A DNA stretch of 64,000 nucleotides from Romboutsia weinsteinii (lineage in GTDB: Bacteria > Bacillota > Clostridia > Peptostreptococcales > Peptostreptococcaceae). Location: positions 60,490 to 124,489 of the forward strand of contig NZ_NOJY02000010.1 of assembly GCF_002250835.2 (NCBI RefSeq), in the 5' to 3' direction. Below the pieces are notes generated by a model, which was not told the origin of the DNA, ran no database searches, and worked only from the letters and a program-made list of their open reading frames with translations. Made by a program: the position numbers and the translations under genes. Numbering within the stretch: the first letter of the stretch is position 1; every line of letters begins with the position of its first letter. Positions 26,638 through 36,399 of this stretch are shown piece by piece.

Positions 26638-27492
26638 ATGGACAACTTAAATTACTGGGAAAATAAGTGGATCGAGGCAGGTAAGGATTATATATTGAAT
26701 AGTAATTCATCTATGGAGAATATAATAGTTTGGGACAACTCATCAATAACTTATGACGAATCTGTAGGAAATGAGAGAATAGACGAGGTAATAGAAAGAT
26801 TAGAAAATTTAGGGTATATAAACGAAGATAGCACAGTACTAGATATAGGTTGTGGTACAGGTGCTTACTCAATAGCTCTAAGTGGAGTTTGCAAAGCTGT
26901 TGATGCTCTTGATTTCTCAGAAGGAATGCTAAATGTACTAAAAGAGAAGATTAAAGTTGAAGGAATAGACAATATAAACATCATAAAAAGAGATTGGAAT
27001 AGAATAGATATAGAAGATGAAGGTATGTACAAGAAGTATGATTTTGTTATATGTAGCTTAAACCCTGGATGCTACAGTCCTAGTGAATTTTTAAAGATTA
27101 ATAAAGTATCAAAATCATATTGTTGCTATATAGGTACTGATGGAAAAGGAAAAAATAATATACTAGATAAGGCGGATAACAATATATTAGGAAGTAAAAT
27201 AGAAAAAGAGGATATTAGCAATGTTATTTATCCATTCAATATACTATACTCTTTAGGATACCGACCAGAGATTTTCTATACAAATTGTAGTTGGAAAAAC
27301 ACATTTAATGAAGAACAAGCAATTAATAAATTAACTAAAAGATATAGTAAGCATATAAGATTGGATAATAACATTAACAATAAGATAAGATACTTTGTAA
27401 AAAGCAATTTAGTAGAAAATAAGTACATAGAAGAAGTTAAGAATAATCTTGGGGTCATTACTTGGGATGCAAATAATTATTGTAGTAAATAA
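26638..27492 (+). CDS. Class I SAM-dependent methyltransferase
   Basis: 284 residues. Motif I is VLDIGCGTGAYSIALSG (about 65-81), followed by an acidic strand end (VDALDFSEGML) and a later IKRDW segment that place it in the Rossmann-type methyltransferases. The N-terminus has a WENKW stretch common in small-molecule methyltransferases. The C-terminal 100 residues hold the substrate-specific part, and the substrate is unknown. GGAGGG lies 4-5 bases before the ATG. Preceded by the paired hairpins at 26507-26571. Confidence 0.82.
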   Translation: MDNLNYWENKWIEAGKDYILNSNSSMENIIVWDNSSITYDESVGNERIDEVIERLENLGYINEDSTVLDIGCGTGAYSIALSGVCKAVDALDFSEGMLNVLKEKIKVEGIDNINIIKRDWNRIDIEDEGMYKKYDFVICSLNPGCYSPSEFLKINKVSKSYCCYIGTDGKGKNNILDKADNNILGSKIEKEDISNVIYPFNILYSLGYRPEIFYTNCSWKNTFNEEQAINKLTKRYSKHIRLDNNINNKIRYFVKSNLVENKYIEEVKNNLGVITWDANNYCSK

Positions 27493-27547
27493 TTATTTAG
27501 TGAGCACATAAGAGAATACATAAGATTTATATATTGTTAGGTATAAA

Positions 27548-27588
27548 AAACCGGTGAACTTATTAAGTTTAAATAAGTTCACCGATTT
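27548..27588. terminator. Bidirectional intrinsic terminator
   Basis: 17-base arms (27548-27564, 27572-27588) with one mismatch, core CGGTGAACTTATT, between convergent genes. Confidence 0.9.
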
Positions 27589-27605
27589 ATATTTTAATAT
27601 TCATA

Positions 27606-28976
27606 TTAAGCTAGATTGTCAATTTGTTCTTGTTCACAATTATTAAAATCATTAGATAGTGTTTTTATCTTTTTAAAATAATCAAGCATTAGTGGAACCG
27701 CAGCAGCTATCCAAGCCACAGGTCCTGCAATACATATTGCTGCATACCCTATTAAAGCAGGTAAAGCAAATGAAACAACTGCTCTAGCCACTAACTCATA
27801 TACACCAGCCATCATAGGCACAAATGTATACCCCATACCTTGTAGAGTATTTCTGTATATAAATATTAAGCTAAGCGGTATAAAGAAGAATGCCGCAGTA
27901 TTAAGATATTGCTTAGCATAAGCTACAACACTTGGATCAGCATCAGATACGAACATATTTATAAACTGTTCACCAAATAATATAAGTATGAATCCTGCCA
28001 CAATACCTATAATAACATTGATCATAGTACATTTCTTAACACCTTCTTTGATACGGTCAATACTTCCAGCACCAAGGTTTTGTGCTGAATAAGTAGCCAT
28101 AGTAATACCAAATGTAATACTAGGTTGCATTACAAGTTGTTCAACTCTTGAAGCAGCAGTGTGTGCTGCAACAACTGTAGATCCAAATGCATTAACCGCT
28201 CCTTGTAAAATTATTGCTCCTATTGCTGTTATTGAGAATTGAAGAGCCATAGGAATTCCGATTCTTAAATGCTCTTTATAGTATTTGCTATCAATCTTAA
28301 AGTGTTCTTTTTTAAGCTTTAGCATAGGGAACTTTTTAGCTGTGTATATTAAGCATAATAACCCTGATACTCCTTGAGAAATAACAGTAGCATATGCAGC
28401 TCCTGCTACCCCCACATTAAAGTTAATTATAAATACTAAATCAAGAATTATATTTAGAATAGATGATACAATTAAGAAATATAGTGGAGTCTTACTGTCT
28501 CCCAATGCACGTAATACTCCAGAAATCATATTATAGAAAAATGTTGCAAAAATACCACCAAATATTACTGAAATGTAAGCAGTAGAATCTGCTAATATAT
28601 CTTGTGGTGTGTCCATTAGATTTAATAATGGCTTTGTTGCAATCAAACTTACAATAGTAACTATAATTGTCATAATAACAGATAAAGTTGTTGCACTTGC
28701 TACAGCCTTTCTTATTCCTTCCTCATCATTAGCTCCAAATTTCTGAGAAACTAAAACAGAAAATCCTGAGGATAATCCAAGTATAAATCCGATAATTAAA
28801 AATATCATTGAACCGGTAGAGCCAACGGCTGCTAGAGCTTTTACTCCTAAAAATCTCCCAACTATAATAGTATCAACCATACTATAAAACTGCTGAAAAA
28901 TATTGCCTATTAGCAGAGGGATTGAGAAGTAAAGAATTAGTTTGACTGGGCTTCCAGTAGTCATATCTTTAGTCAT
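27606..28976 (-). CDS. MATE-family efflux transporter
   Basis: About 456 residues from the ATG at 28976, which follows AAAGGAG; a start five codons upstream overlaps that site. About twelve membrane helices in two halves, with the MATE entry motif SIPLLIGNIFQQFYSMVDTI (about 16-35) and the symmetrical second-half region. The substrate is not predictable. It differs clearly from the MATE at 7856 and has no MerR-like promoter. Monocistronic. Confidence 0.9.
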   Translation of the reverse strand: MTKDMTTGSPVKLILYFSIPLLIGNIFQQFYSMVDTIIVGRFLGVKALAAVGSTGSMIFLIIGFILGLSSGFSVLVSQKFGANDEEGIRKAVASATTLSVIMTIIVTIVSLIATKPLLNLMDTPQDILADSTAYISVIFGGIFATFFYNMISGVLRALGDSKTPLYFLIVSSILNIILDLVFIINFNVGVAGAAYATVISQGVSGLLCLIYTAKKFPMLKLKKEHFKIDSKYYKEHLRIGIPMALQFSITAIGAIILQGAVNAFGSTVVAAHTAASRVEQLVMQPSITFGITMATYSAQNLGAGSIDRIKEGVKKCTMINVIIGIVAGFILILFGEQFINMFVSDADPSVVAYAKQYLNTAAFFFIPLSLIFIYRNTLQGMGYTFVPMMAGVYELVARAVVSFALPALIGYAAICIAGPVAWIAAAVPLMLDYFKKIKTLSNDFNNCEQEQIDNLA

Positions 28977-29267
28977 AATATCTCCTTTCACATAAAAAAA
29001 TTGCCTTATCTATGCAATAACTCAAAGCATAAATTCAGCATAAAATATATTCATCCAAATAGCATAACACCATTTTAATTTCTAATCAATAAATTCGAGT
29101 AAAAATTAATGAAATTTTAAAATAGATTTTAGTAAAATATTACTAAATATTAGTACCTGGTATTAAAAACTGTTTACAAAAAATATTTTATTTGGTAAAT
29201 TATAACTAAGGATTACATATTTATCATAAAGATATAATTCAGAAATAAAAAATAGGGAGATTACAAA

Positions 29268-30920
29268 ATGAAACAAAAAAAATATTTAAGTTACGCTATT
29301 TTATTAATAGTATTAACTATATCAGCTATTATTGGATACAATTCACTTTACCCATCAAAAGCAAATCATACAGATAATAGCAAGGTAAATGTATCTAAGC
29401 AAGTTGATCACATAAAAGAAATTGCTAAAGAACCACATTCAATATTTGATGGTGAAGCTCATGAAAATGTAAAAAATTATTTGATTGATGAACTGAAAGA
29501 ATTAGGTGTAGAGTCAAAAGTATATGATTATAAAGATGTATATGTTGAAAGAACTAAAACAAAAGAAAATCTTCAAAATATATATGCTGAAATAAAAGGA
29601 AAGAATGATTCATACATAATGTTAGTTACTCACTACGATAGCTCACATGCTAAGAAAGAGCGTTATGCAGAATCAGATGGATCTGTAGGAGCAGCAGATG
29701 CTGGTTATGGATTATCTACAATACTTGAAACGATTAGAGCAATAAAAGAAAACAATGTTACTCTTAATAATGGTATAAAAATACTAATCACAGATGGTGA
29801 AGAGTATGGTTTATTAGGAGCTAAGGAAGCAGTAAAAGAAAAAGAAATATTTGAAAACGTAAATTACTTAATAAATTTAGAAGCAAGAGGAACTGATGGA
29901 CCTGCTGTAATGTTTGAGACGAGCAAAAATAATTCAAAGGTTATTGATTTATACAATAAAAGTGAGAAGCCTTTCTCTTATTCAATAACTCCAGAGATTT
30001 ATCGTTTACTTCCGAATGGAACAGACTTTACCGTATTTTTGGAATCAGAAATAACAGGAATAAATATAAGTGTGTTAGATGGACTAGAAAATTATCACAC
30101 ACCTAACGATAGTGTAGAAAATATTAATGAAAGGTCTTTACAGCATTATGGAGACCAAGTATTACCTATAGTTACTGAGTTTGTAAGTAATGATAAATAC
30201 AAAACTTCAGACGCACTTGAAAGTAATGATGATTCAATATTCTTTATATTAGGAAATGTATTTGTTAAATATTCTAAATTAGTTAATTATGTACTATTAG
30301 CAACTATATTACTAATGATTACATTCTTATTTAAGAAATTTAAAATAAGAAGTGTTATTTCAGTCTTAAAATACGCTTTAGTAAATTTATTATTTACAGT
30401 AGGTGTAATGGGAGCATCATTTGGAGTGTCAAAATTAGCTGCAATAGTTAATAATAGACCATTTAAATTAACTTACCTTCCATTAATTAAATACGAAGAT
30501 ATAATTATATTAGCAGTGATTGGATTATCTGCACTAGGATATATGTTATTAATGAAAAAAGTAAGCAAAAACTTTGATGAAAAAAATGAATTAATATTAG
30601 GAACACTTACTTTACTTCTTATAATAGGTACTGTACTATCATTTGTTTTACCTGGTGCTAGTTACTTATTTGTGTTCCCATCAGTATTAATAGGGTTATT
30701 TACAACAATAAAAGTGATGTTAAGTAAAGATAAGGATAGTAATATATCTTATATTTTATTAATACCTATGGCGATAATAACAATATTATTTGTGCCAACT
30801 GTGTACTTATTCAATTGTGCTCTAACATTTGGAGCTTTATGTGCAACTATGCTATTTGTAATGGTTGCAATAATGTCAGTATTTGCATGTATGTTACAAA
30901 TTAAAGGAATAACAAAATAA
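29268..30920 (+). CDS. M28-family metallopeptidase with polytopic C-terminus
   Basis: 550 residues. A signal-anchor helix (about 5-25) precedes an M28 zinc-aminopeptidase domain (about 50-305): first metal His-x-Asp in VTHYDSSH (about 124-131), GAADAGYG (about 143-150), catalytic and metal acids in ITDGEEYGLLGA (about 170-181), NLEARG, and the last metal histidine in YHTPNDS (about 275-281). The remaining about 230 residues form seven or so membrane helices. The layout is like eukaryotic ERMP1/Pff1 peptidases. The peptidase domain should face outside. GGGAG lies 8 bases before the ATG. Confidence 0.87.
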   Translation: MKQKKYLSYAILLIVLTISAIIGYNSLYPSKANHTDNSKVNVSKQVDHIKEIAKEPHSIFDGEAHENVKNYLIDELKELGVESKVYDYKDVYVERTKTKENLQNIYAEIKGKNDSYIMLVTHYDSSHAKKERYAESDGSVGAADAGYGLSTILETIRAIKENNVTLNNGIKILITDGEEYGLLGAKEAVKEKEIFENVNYLINLEARGTDGPAVMFETSKNNSKVIDLYNKSEKPFSYSITPEIYRLLPNGTDFTVFLESEITGINISVLDGLENYHTPNDSVENINERSLQHYGDQVLPIVTEFVSNDKYKTSDALESNDDSIFFILGNVFVKYSKLVNYVLLATILLMITFLFKKFKIRSVISVLKYALVNLLFTVGVMGASFGVSKLAAIVNNRPFKLTYLPLIKYEDIIILAVIGLSALGYMLLMKKVSKNFDEKNELILGTLTLLLIIGTVLSFVLPGASYLFVFPSVLIGLFTTIKVMLSKDKDSNISYILLIPMAIITILFVPTVYLFNCALTFGALCATMLFVMVAIMSVFACMLQIKGITK

Positions 30921-30940
30921 GGAAGTTAATAAATATTTTA

Positions 30941-30968
30941 AGCCCTCTAAGTTTTAGAGGGCTTTTTA
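30941..30968. terminator. Intrinsic terminator
   Basis: AGCCCTCTAA/TTAGAGGGCT arms (30941-30950, 30954-30963) plus TTTTTATTTT; likely usable by both convergent genes. Confidence 0.88.
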
Positions 30969-30984
30969 TTTTATTAGCTTTTAG

Positions 30985-31248
30985 CTAAATCATATGGTTT
31001 TTTATAATAATATCAATTATATTATCTAAAGCACAATTTTCTTTATCTATCTCATCTATTTCTAGTACATAGTCTTCAAATTCTACTTCTGCACCTACAC
31101 AAACTTCATTTTCACTATTTGTATAGTTAATAAGATTAAAATCTTTTATTTCACTTTGCAGATATGATTTTAATGTATCGTATTCTTCTTGGCTAATTGT
31201 GTTGTTTTGAGACTTACAACACCCCTTGCCACTATTACAACATCCCAT
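30985..31248 (-). CDS. Small protein with N-terminal double di-cysteine motif
   Basis: 87 residues. The first 12 residues read MGCCNSGKGCCK, two Cys pairs separated by five residues, then an acidic soluble domain with two further cysteines. The Cys pairs suggest metal or thiol chemistry or acylation; I recognise no family. AGGAGG precedes the ATG. Divergent from the spore-protein gene. Confidence 0.65.
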   Translation of the reverse strand: MGCCNSGKGCCKSQNNTISQEEYDTLKSYLQSEIKDFNLINYTNSENEVCVGAEVEFEDYVLEIDEIDKENCALDNIIDIIIKNHMI

Positions 31249-31447
31249 ATATGACCTCCTTATTTATATAATGACACTATTAACATTATACCCCTTATTA
31301 ATATTTTTAACATAGAATTAATTGATAAATTTGAAAAAATATATTAGATAAATTTTGCAAATTGTTTAGAATACATATTTTTATATGAATAAAATAACTT
31401 AAATTTAAGAACTATATTAAAGACAATCTAATATAGGAGGCATAACA

Positions 31448-31666
31448 ATGGCAAATAAACCCGTAAATCCAAATGCAAAAGAAGCTCTAAATCAAATGAA
31501 GCTAGAAATAGCTAACGAATTAGGTATGCAAAGTGAAAACATAAATGGAGCCAACAGCACATCTCAACAAAATGGAGAGATAGGCGGACATGTTGGAGGC
31601 AGAATGAGTAGAAAATTAGTTGAAATGGGAGAAAAAGAATTACTTAGAAGATATAGTAATAAATAA
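31448..31666 (+). CDS. Small acid-soluble spore protein, alpha/beta type
   Basis: 72 residues with the alpha/beta SASP pattern: AKEALNQMKLEIANELG near the N-terminus (containing the usual germination-protease-type region around KLEIANELG) and GGHVGGRMSRKLVEMGEKEL near the C-terminus. These proteins coat spore DNA and protect it from UV and heat; they are made in the forespore under sigma-G. I did not find a convincing sigma-G promoter by eye. AGGAGG lies 6 bases before the ATG. Confidence 0.95.
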   Translation: MANKPVNPNAKEALNQMKLEIANELGMQSENINGANSTSQQNGEIGGHVGGRMSRKLVEMGEKELLRRYSNK

Positions 31667-31679
31667 TATAAAATTTCTA

Positions 31680-31698
31680 GGAGTCGGAAAAACCGACG
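31680..31698 (+). repeat. GTCGG hairpin element, copy 1
   Basis: GGAGTCGGAAAAACCGACG, a 5-bp stem with an A-loop, located 13 bases after the spore-protein stop. A 17/19 identical copy lies at 50916-50934. Confidence 0.6.
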
Positions 31699-31730
31699 CT
31701 AAGTTTATAAAATAACATAAATTAAATACT

Positions 31731-31785
31731 AATAAAAAATGACCTTATATATGGATACTATACCATGATGGGGTCATTTTTTATT
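31731..31785. terminator. Intrinsic terminator
   Basis: 14-base perfect arms AATAAAAAATGACC/GGTCATTTTTTATT (31731-31744, 31772-31785) with a 27-base loop, after the spore-protein gene. Confidence 0.75.
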
Positions 31786-31894
31786 AACAATTACATCTAC
31801 TATATCATTTAGATAATCTACATTATTTAAATTACTTAAGGGTACTATAAAAGAGAGTAGGCACAAACTAATTTAAATAAAAAGGAAGATAGCC

Positions 31895-33088
31895 ATGAAT
31901 AATAATAGCAATTATAAATATGTCATTGTCATATCAGGTTTTATATTAATGTCTGTAGCATTTAGTATAGTAAATAGCGTAAGTGCATTTTTTGTAGCTC
32001 CAGTTACAAAGGCAATGAACTTTTCTATAAGTGAATTCTCATTGATGTTTACAATCAATGCAATAATAGTATCAATAAGCTCACCCATAATAGGAAAGAT
32101 GATAAACAAAGTTAATATAAAAATTATAATGTCTATAGGATCAATACTTGCTGGGGGAGGTTATATGCTATATGGATTAGCAAATAACATGTTTCAATTT
32201 TACATAATAGGAGTCATAGTTTCTATAGGAATATGCTCACTTACGACAATTCCAATATCTACAATGATATCTGATTGGTTTGAACCAGAAAAAAAGGGAT
32301 CAATTATGGGGATTGTTTTTGCTGGCATAGGAACAGGAACATTCTTTTGGGTACAAATTGTATCAAGATTACTAGAAAAGTATAGCTACAGATTATCTTA
32401 TATGTTATTAGGATTTATAGTATTAGTAGTAGCTCTACCTATTAGTATCTTTATTGCTAAAAGACCTGATAATGTATATATAAATAAGAAAGAAACTACA
32501 AATAATAAGAAAAAAGACATTAGTTTTTCAGAAATATCTAAGACTCCTGCATTTTGGAGCTTTGCAATTGGTCTTATGCTTATGGGAATAAGTTTTGCTG
32601 GTGTAAAACAACATGTTCAGTCATATTTATCAGTATTAGGATATTCATTAAAGTTTACAGCTAATATAAGTTCTATTCTTGCTGTAGTAGGTTTAACTGC
32701 AAACATATTGGGAGGAATAGCATTTGATAAAATTAAAACTAAAAAGGTATTAGCTGTTATAGGATTTTTCAGTTCAATAAGCTTTGTATTCTTAATACTT
32801 GCAGCGAATCAAACTTTTACATTTATTTTTACAATTTGCTTTGGTATGACAATGTGTATGGCATCAATTTGGCCAGCTTATGGAGTAAGTAGAATATTTT
32901 CAAATGAAAACTACTCAGTGATTTTTGGAGTTGTAAGTATGTTTTTCACAATTGGTGCATCAATTGGACCATTTTTATCAGGAGTGATAGCAGACACATC
33001 TTACGGATATCAAAGTGCTTGGATTTTATACTTTGTAATAACTATAATTTATTATCTATTGTTTATTAGAAGTATAAAAAACTCATAA
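31895..33088 (+). CDS. MFS transporter
   Basis: 397 residues, twelve membrane helices with a central basic loop (about 200-215, NKKETTNNKKKDIS). The cytoplasmic loop after helix 2 has GKMINKVN, a degenerate MFS motif. Proteins of this shape resemble the OxlT/monocarboxylate-porter branch; substrate unknown. AAGGAAG lies upstream of the ATG. Monocistronic. Confidence 0.87.
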   Translation: MNNNSNYKYVIVISGFILMSVAFSIVNSVSAFFVAPVTKAMNFSISEFSLMFTINAIIVSISSPIIGKMINKVNIKIIMSIGSILAGGGYMLYGLANNMFQFYIIGVIVSIGICSLTTIPISTMISDWFEPEKKGSIMGIVFAGIGTGTFFWVQIVSRLLEKYSYRLSYMLLGFIVLVVALPISIFIAKRPDNVYINKKETTNNKKKDISFSEISKTPAFWSFAIGLMLMGISFAGVKQHVQSYLSVLGYSLKFTANISSILAVVGLTANILGGIAFDKIKTKKVLAVIGFFSSISFVFLILAANQTFTFIFTICFGMTMCMASIWPAYGVSRIFSNENYSVIFGVVSMFFTIGASIGPFLSGVIADTSYGYQSAWILYFVITIIYYLLFIRSIKNS

Positions 33089-33100
33089 GGATATAATAAT

Positions 33101-33135
33101 AAAATAGCTATCTAGTTTAATAGATAGCTATTTTT
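33101..33135. terminator. Bidirectional intrinsic terminator
   Basis: AAAATAGCTATCTA/TAGATAGCTATTTTT arms (33101-33114, 33121-33135) between convergent genes. Confidence 0.9.
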
Positions 33136-33149
33136 ATACAAAGTTAATA

Positions 33150-34004
33150 TTAATAAATTTGTTTAAATCCATTTCCAAAAATCTCATGAGTCTCAGTAAC
33201 TACAACAAAAGCATTAGGATCAATTGATTTTACAAGTTTCTTTAAAGTAACGACTTGCTTTCTAGAAACAACAATAAATATTATATCTTTTTCAGCTCTA
33301 GTATAACCACCTTCACCCTTTAAGAAAGTCGCGCCCCTATCCAGTTCTTCCATAATTATTGTAATAAGTTCGTCTGATTTATCAGATATTATCATAAATG
33401 ATTTAGAATAGTTAAAGCCTTCTATAACTATATCAGTAATTTTTACTATGGCATATAAAGATACTGCTGAATAAAGAGCTATTTCAAGCTGAGAAGATGC
33501 TACTCCAGAGAGTACAACTACAACAAAATCTGCTATACCCATAAGTACAGCAACACTTAAATGAGGAAAAAATTTGTTAGCAAGTATTCCAATTAAGTCT
33601 GTTCCTCCAGTAGAACCATTGATTCTAAATATAAATCCTAAAGAAATACCCATAAGAATAGACCCGCAAATACTAGCTAGAATTGGATCTGAAGTAGCAT
33701 TTATATTAGCTAAATTAGCAGTTAATTTTAGCCCAATAGTAAGAAATATTATTCCTAATATAGTTTTTAGACAATCTTTCTTACTTAATATTTTATATGC
33801 TAAAATAAATAAGGGAACATTAAATGATAAGTTTATAATCCATAAAGGTATATTTACTATAGAATTAATAACTATAGCTAAGCCAGTAAGCCCACCAGGT
33901 GCAATTGCATGGGGCTCAAAAAACATTGTTAGTGAAACCGACATTAGTATACATCCAATTATTAAAAACAATATCTCATTAAGACTTAAGAATTTCTTAT
34001 TCAT
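33150..34004 (-). CDS. YitT-family membrane protein (DUF161-DUF2179)
   Basis: 284 residues: five to six membrane helices in the first about 195 residues (with APGGLTGLAIVIN and GSTGGTDLIGILANKF), then a soluble DUF2179 domain (about 215-275, with ATFLKGEGGYTRAEKDIIFIVVSRK). This is the standard YitT layout. Function is not established; the C-terminal domain may bind nucleotides. AGGAGG lies 8 bases before the ATG. The 34005-34292 gap beyond holds only a palindromic terminator that I can see. Confidence 0.9.
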   Translation of the reverse strand: MNKKFLSLNEILFLIIGCILMSVSLTMFFEPHAIAPGGLTGLAIVINSIVNIPLWIINLSFNVPLFILAYKILSKKDCLKTILGIIFLTIGLKLTANLANINATSDPILASICGSILMGISLGFIFRINGSTGGTDLIGILANKFFPHLSVAVLMGIADFVVVVLSGVASSQLEIALYSAVSLYAIVKITDIVIEGFNYSKSFMIISDKSDELITIIMEELDRGATFLKGEGGYTRAEKDIIFIVVSRKQVVTLKKLVKSIDPNAFVVVTETHEIFGNGFKQIY

Positions 34005-34230
34005 ATCAAGTAACCTCCTACTGAAAAATATTATGCATGATAGTTATAGAATTTTATTAATATAAGAGTAAAATTTTTTATTATAATATTTATATATTGA
34101 AAATGTATTTATAAATGCTATTGAAGTTTAAGAAAAAATCATAGAATAATATAATCATTAAAAGAAAGTATTAAATAGAAGTGATAATTTTTAGATTTAA
34201 ACTTATAAAGATATTTTTAATCAATAATAA

Positions 34231-34256
34231 AGCTAGATATATTAATATATCTAGCT
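34231..34256. terminator. Palindromic hairpin, likely terminator of the 34293 gene
   Basis: A perfect 26-bp palindrome (arm AGCTAGATATATT) about 37 bases past the stop of the minus-strand gene, with a T-rich run on that strand. Confidence 0.65.
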
Positions 34257-34292
34257 CTATTACTATCTTATGAATTTTATGATATTTGTATG

Positions 34293-34880
34293 TTATCTAT
34301 TAGGTTTATTTTGTAGCAAAATAGGAATTAGCATCCATGGTAAGTTAGGATTACTACCTTGGCTTAAACATTCTACTCTCAATATCAAGCTTGCATCTAA
34401 TATTATAAATTCTGGATTTTGATTTCCACTGATTCTAAATCCTTTTATAGTATTATTTCTTTCATCAACATCAGTAACTAAGAAAGGATAACTTCTACGG
34501 TCTTGGCATTGTCCACCTACTAGCTGTGTACATTCTGTTATTCTTACAAATCCTTTACAATTTTTTATGATATCAAAAATAGGAGAAGGTCCTGGAGGTG
34601 TACTACCTTGAACGCATTCAATTCTTAATATCCTTCTATCTCTTAAAATTATATCTTCGACAGGTTGGTTATTTCTTAATATTTGACCCTCAATAATTCC
34701 ACATGATCTATCAACCCTGTTAACTTTAATTACTTCAGTTTTAGTATTGCTACACTGGTTATTTATAGTAAGAGAGCAGTATGTTATTCTTAGTACTTTA
34801 CTATTACATCTATCTATAGCTTCATATACATCATTAGTACTTATAAACTTAAGACTTGGATTGTTCATTTCAAAATTCAT
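34293..34880 (-). CDS. Internally duplicated cysteine-containing protein
   Basis: 195 residues made of two related units of about 75 residues (about 17-92 and 100-173). Each has a pattern of CxxxVxRIT-x-C, a loop with QC, a beta-rich stretch with IIxG or IKGF, a hydrophobic IILxxxxILR-[IV]-EC, and conserved Cys at matching places. There is no signal peptide. A short hydrophobic tail (LPWMLIPILLQ) ends the protein. The repeated Cys-bearing beta units would suit a structural surface or spore-layer protein, but this is a guess. AGGAGG precedes the ATG. Confidence 0.65.
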   Translation of the reverse strand: MNFEMNNPSLKFISTNDVYEAIDRCNSKVLRITYCSLTINNQCSNTKTEVIKVNRVDRSCGIIEGQILRNNQPVEDIILRDRRILRIECVQGSTPPGPSPIFDIIKNCKGFVRITECTQLVGGQCQDRRSYPFLVTDVDERNNTIKGFRISGNQNPEFIILDASLILRVECLSQGSNPNLPWMLIPILLQNKPNR

Positions 34881-35005
34881 ATAAAATCCTCCTGTTAAAA
34901 GTTATCATGTCCTTATATTTAAATTATGAAAAATTATAGATAGTGCTACATTTAATATGAGAAATCCTAATTTAGCCTGTAATAGTAGATTACAAGCAAA
35001 CTAAA

Positions 35006-35046
35006 AATCACTATAATAACTTATTATGTAAGTTATTATAGTGATT
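35006..35046. terminator. Intrinsic terminator (long AT hairpin)
   Basis: Perfect 18-base arms (35006-35023, 35029-35046), just after the stop of the M24 peptidase gene on the minus strand. Confidence 0.75.
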
Positions 35047-35053
35047 ATATATA

Positions 35054-36130
35054 CTATCCGATAATGCATAGTTCCTTATCATGTTTATTTAAATTTTCAT
35101 ATCCATCTTCAGTAACCATTATTAAATCTTCTATTCTTACACCGAATTCACCTGGTAAGTATATACCTGGCTCAACAGAGAATATCATTCCTGGTTTTAA
35201 TACATTAGTATTAGTAGAAGATACATCTCCCATATCATGAACTTCAAGACCTATAGAGTGTCCTGTTCTATGAGTAAAATACTTTCCGTATCCTTTTTCA
35301 GTTATATAATTACGAGCTGCTGCATCAATATCACAGAATCTAATACCAGGCTTAACTAAAGATATAGCCCTTTTATTAGCTTCAAGTACTATTTCAAATA
35401 CCTCTCTAGCTTTTTTAGGAGCACTCTTATAAAATACTGTTCTAGTCATGTCAGAGCAGTAGTGGTCTTTCACGCAACCTATATCAAATATAACAGCATC
35501 TCCTTCTTTAACAAAGGCATTACCAGCAGAAGCATGAGGATCAGCTCCATTAGCACCAAATCCTACTATAGGTTTAAATGAGAATCCATCAGCACCAATT
35601 TCTTCATATATTTTAGATAACTCTCCTGCAAGTTGTTTTTCTGTGAATCCAGCAGGAAGAGTAGCTTTTAGTCTTTGCATAGCCTCATCATTTAAAGCAG
35701 AAGCTTTTCTCATCAAATCTTTTTCTTCATCATCTTTGCACATTCTTAGTGTATCTATTATGTAAGAACTATTAATAAAGGTACTTCCGCCTTTAAGTTC
35801 CATTAAACGCAATAGGAATCTTGCTGGCCAGTTTTTATCAACACCCATTAAAGCATTTTTATCAACGTTCTCAGTTATAATGCTTAGTCCGTCATCTACA
35901 TCTGTAAACCATACTTTCTCAATGACTAAATCTTCATATACAGGGAATAACTTATTTATAAAAAATTTGTGGTTTTCACTTGTGTTTAAATATAGCGCTA
36001 TTAATCTCTCACCTGGATGAATCATTTGGCCAGTTAAGTAGAAGATAGCAGTAGGGTCAGTAACTAACATTTGAGGTATATTGTCTTTTTTCATTTGTTC
36101 AATTACTGCATTCAATCTTTGGATTTTCAT
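35054..36130 (-). CDS. M24-family Xaa-Pro aminopeptidase
   Basis: 358 residues. The creatinase N-terminal domain (about 4-130) is followed by the pita-bread metallopeptidase domain with all five ligand motifs: VIFDIGCV (about 212-219) and SDMTRTVF (about 224-231) supply the two Asp, TGHSIGLEVHD the His, and SVEPGIYLPGEFGVRIED the two Glu. It would remove N-terminal residues before proline using Mn or Co. GGAGG lies 8 bases before the ATG. Monocistronic, but functionally in line with the peptide-use genes at 15-20 kb. Confidence 0.92.
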   Translation of the reverse strand: MKIQRLNAVIEQMKKDNIPQMLVTDPTAIFYLTGQMIHPGERLIALYLNTSENHKFFINKLFPVYEDLVIEKVWFTDVDDGLSIITENVDKNALMGVDKNWPARFLLRLMELKGGSTFINSSYIIDTLRMCKDDEEKDLMRKASALNDEAMQRLKATLPAGFTEKQLAGELSKIYEEIGADGFSFKPIVGFGANGADPHASAGNAFVKEGDAVIFDIGCVKDHYCSDMTRTVFYKSAPKKAREVFEIVLEANKRAISLVKPGIRFCDIDAAARNYITEKGYGKYFTHRTGHSIGLEVHDMGDVSSTNTNVLKPGMIFSVEPGIYLPGEFGVRIEDLIMVTEDGYENLNKHDKELCIIG

Positions 36131-36399
36131 ATTAAAATTCCTCCTTGTGAAAAATTATGTTTTACATATTATACCATAAGGAGAAGAAGAGGTTAATATA
36201 TTCTATTATAACTATTAAGATTAATATTATAAAATATATATTTCAGCTATTATAAATACGACATCAATTAAATACCTAGTAGGCATAAATACTTAAAAAG
36301 TCAAAATAATAAATAAAGAAAATATAAATACAAAGTTCGACATAGTATGGTATAATTATCAATAACATATCCCCTACATTAATAATGAGGTGAAACTGT

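Noticed and set aside
31368..31420. Sigma-G promoter of the spore-protein gene
   Set aside because: TGAATA and TATATTA are present but 21 bases apart, too far for a sigma-G promoter; not supported.
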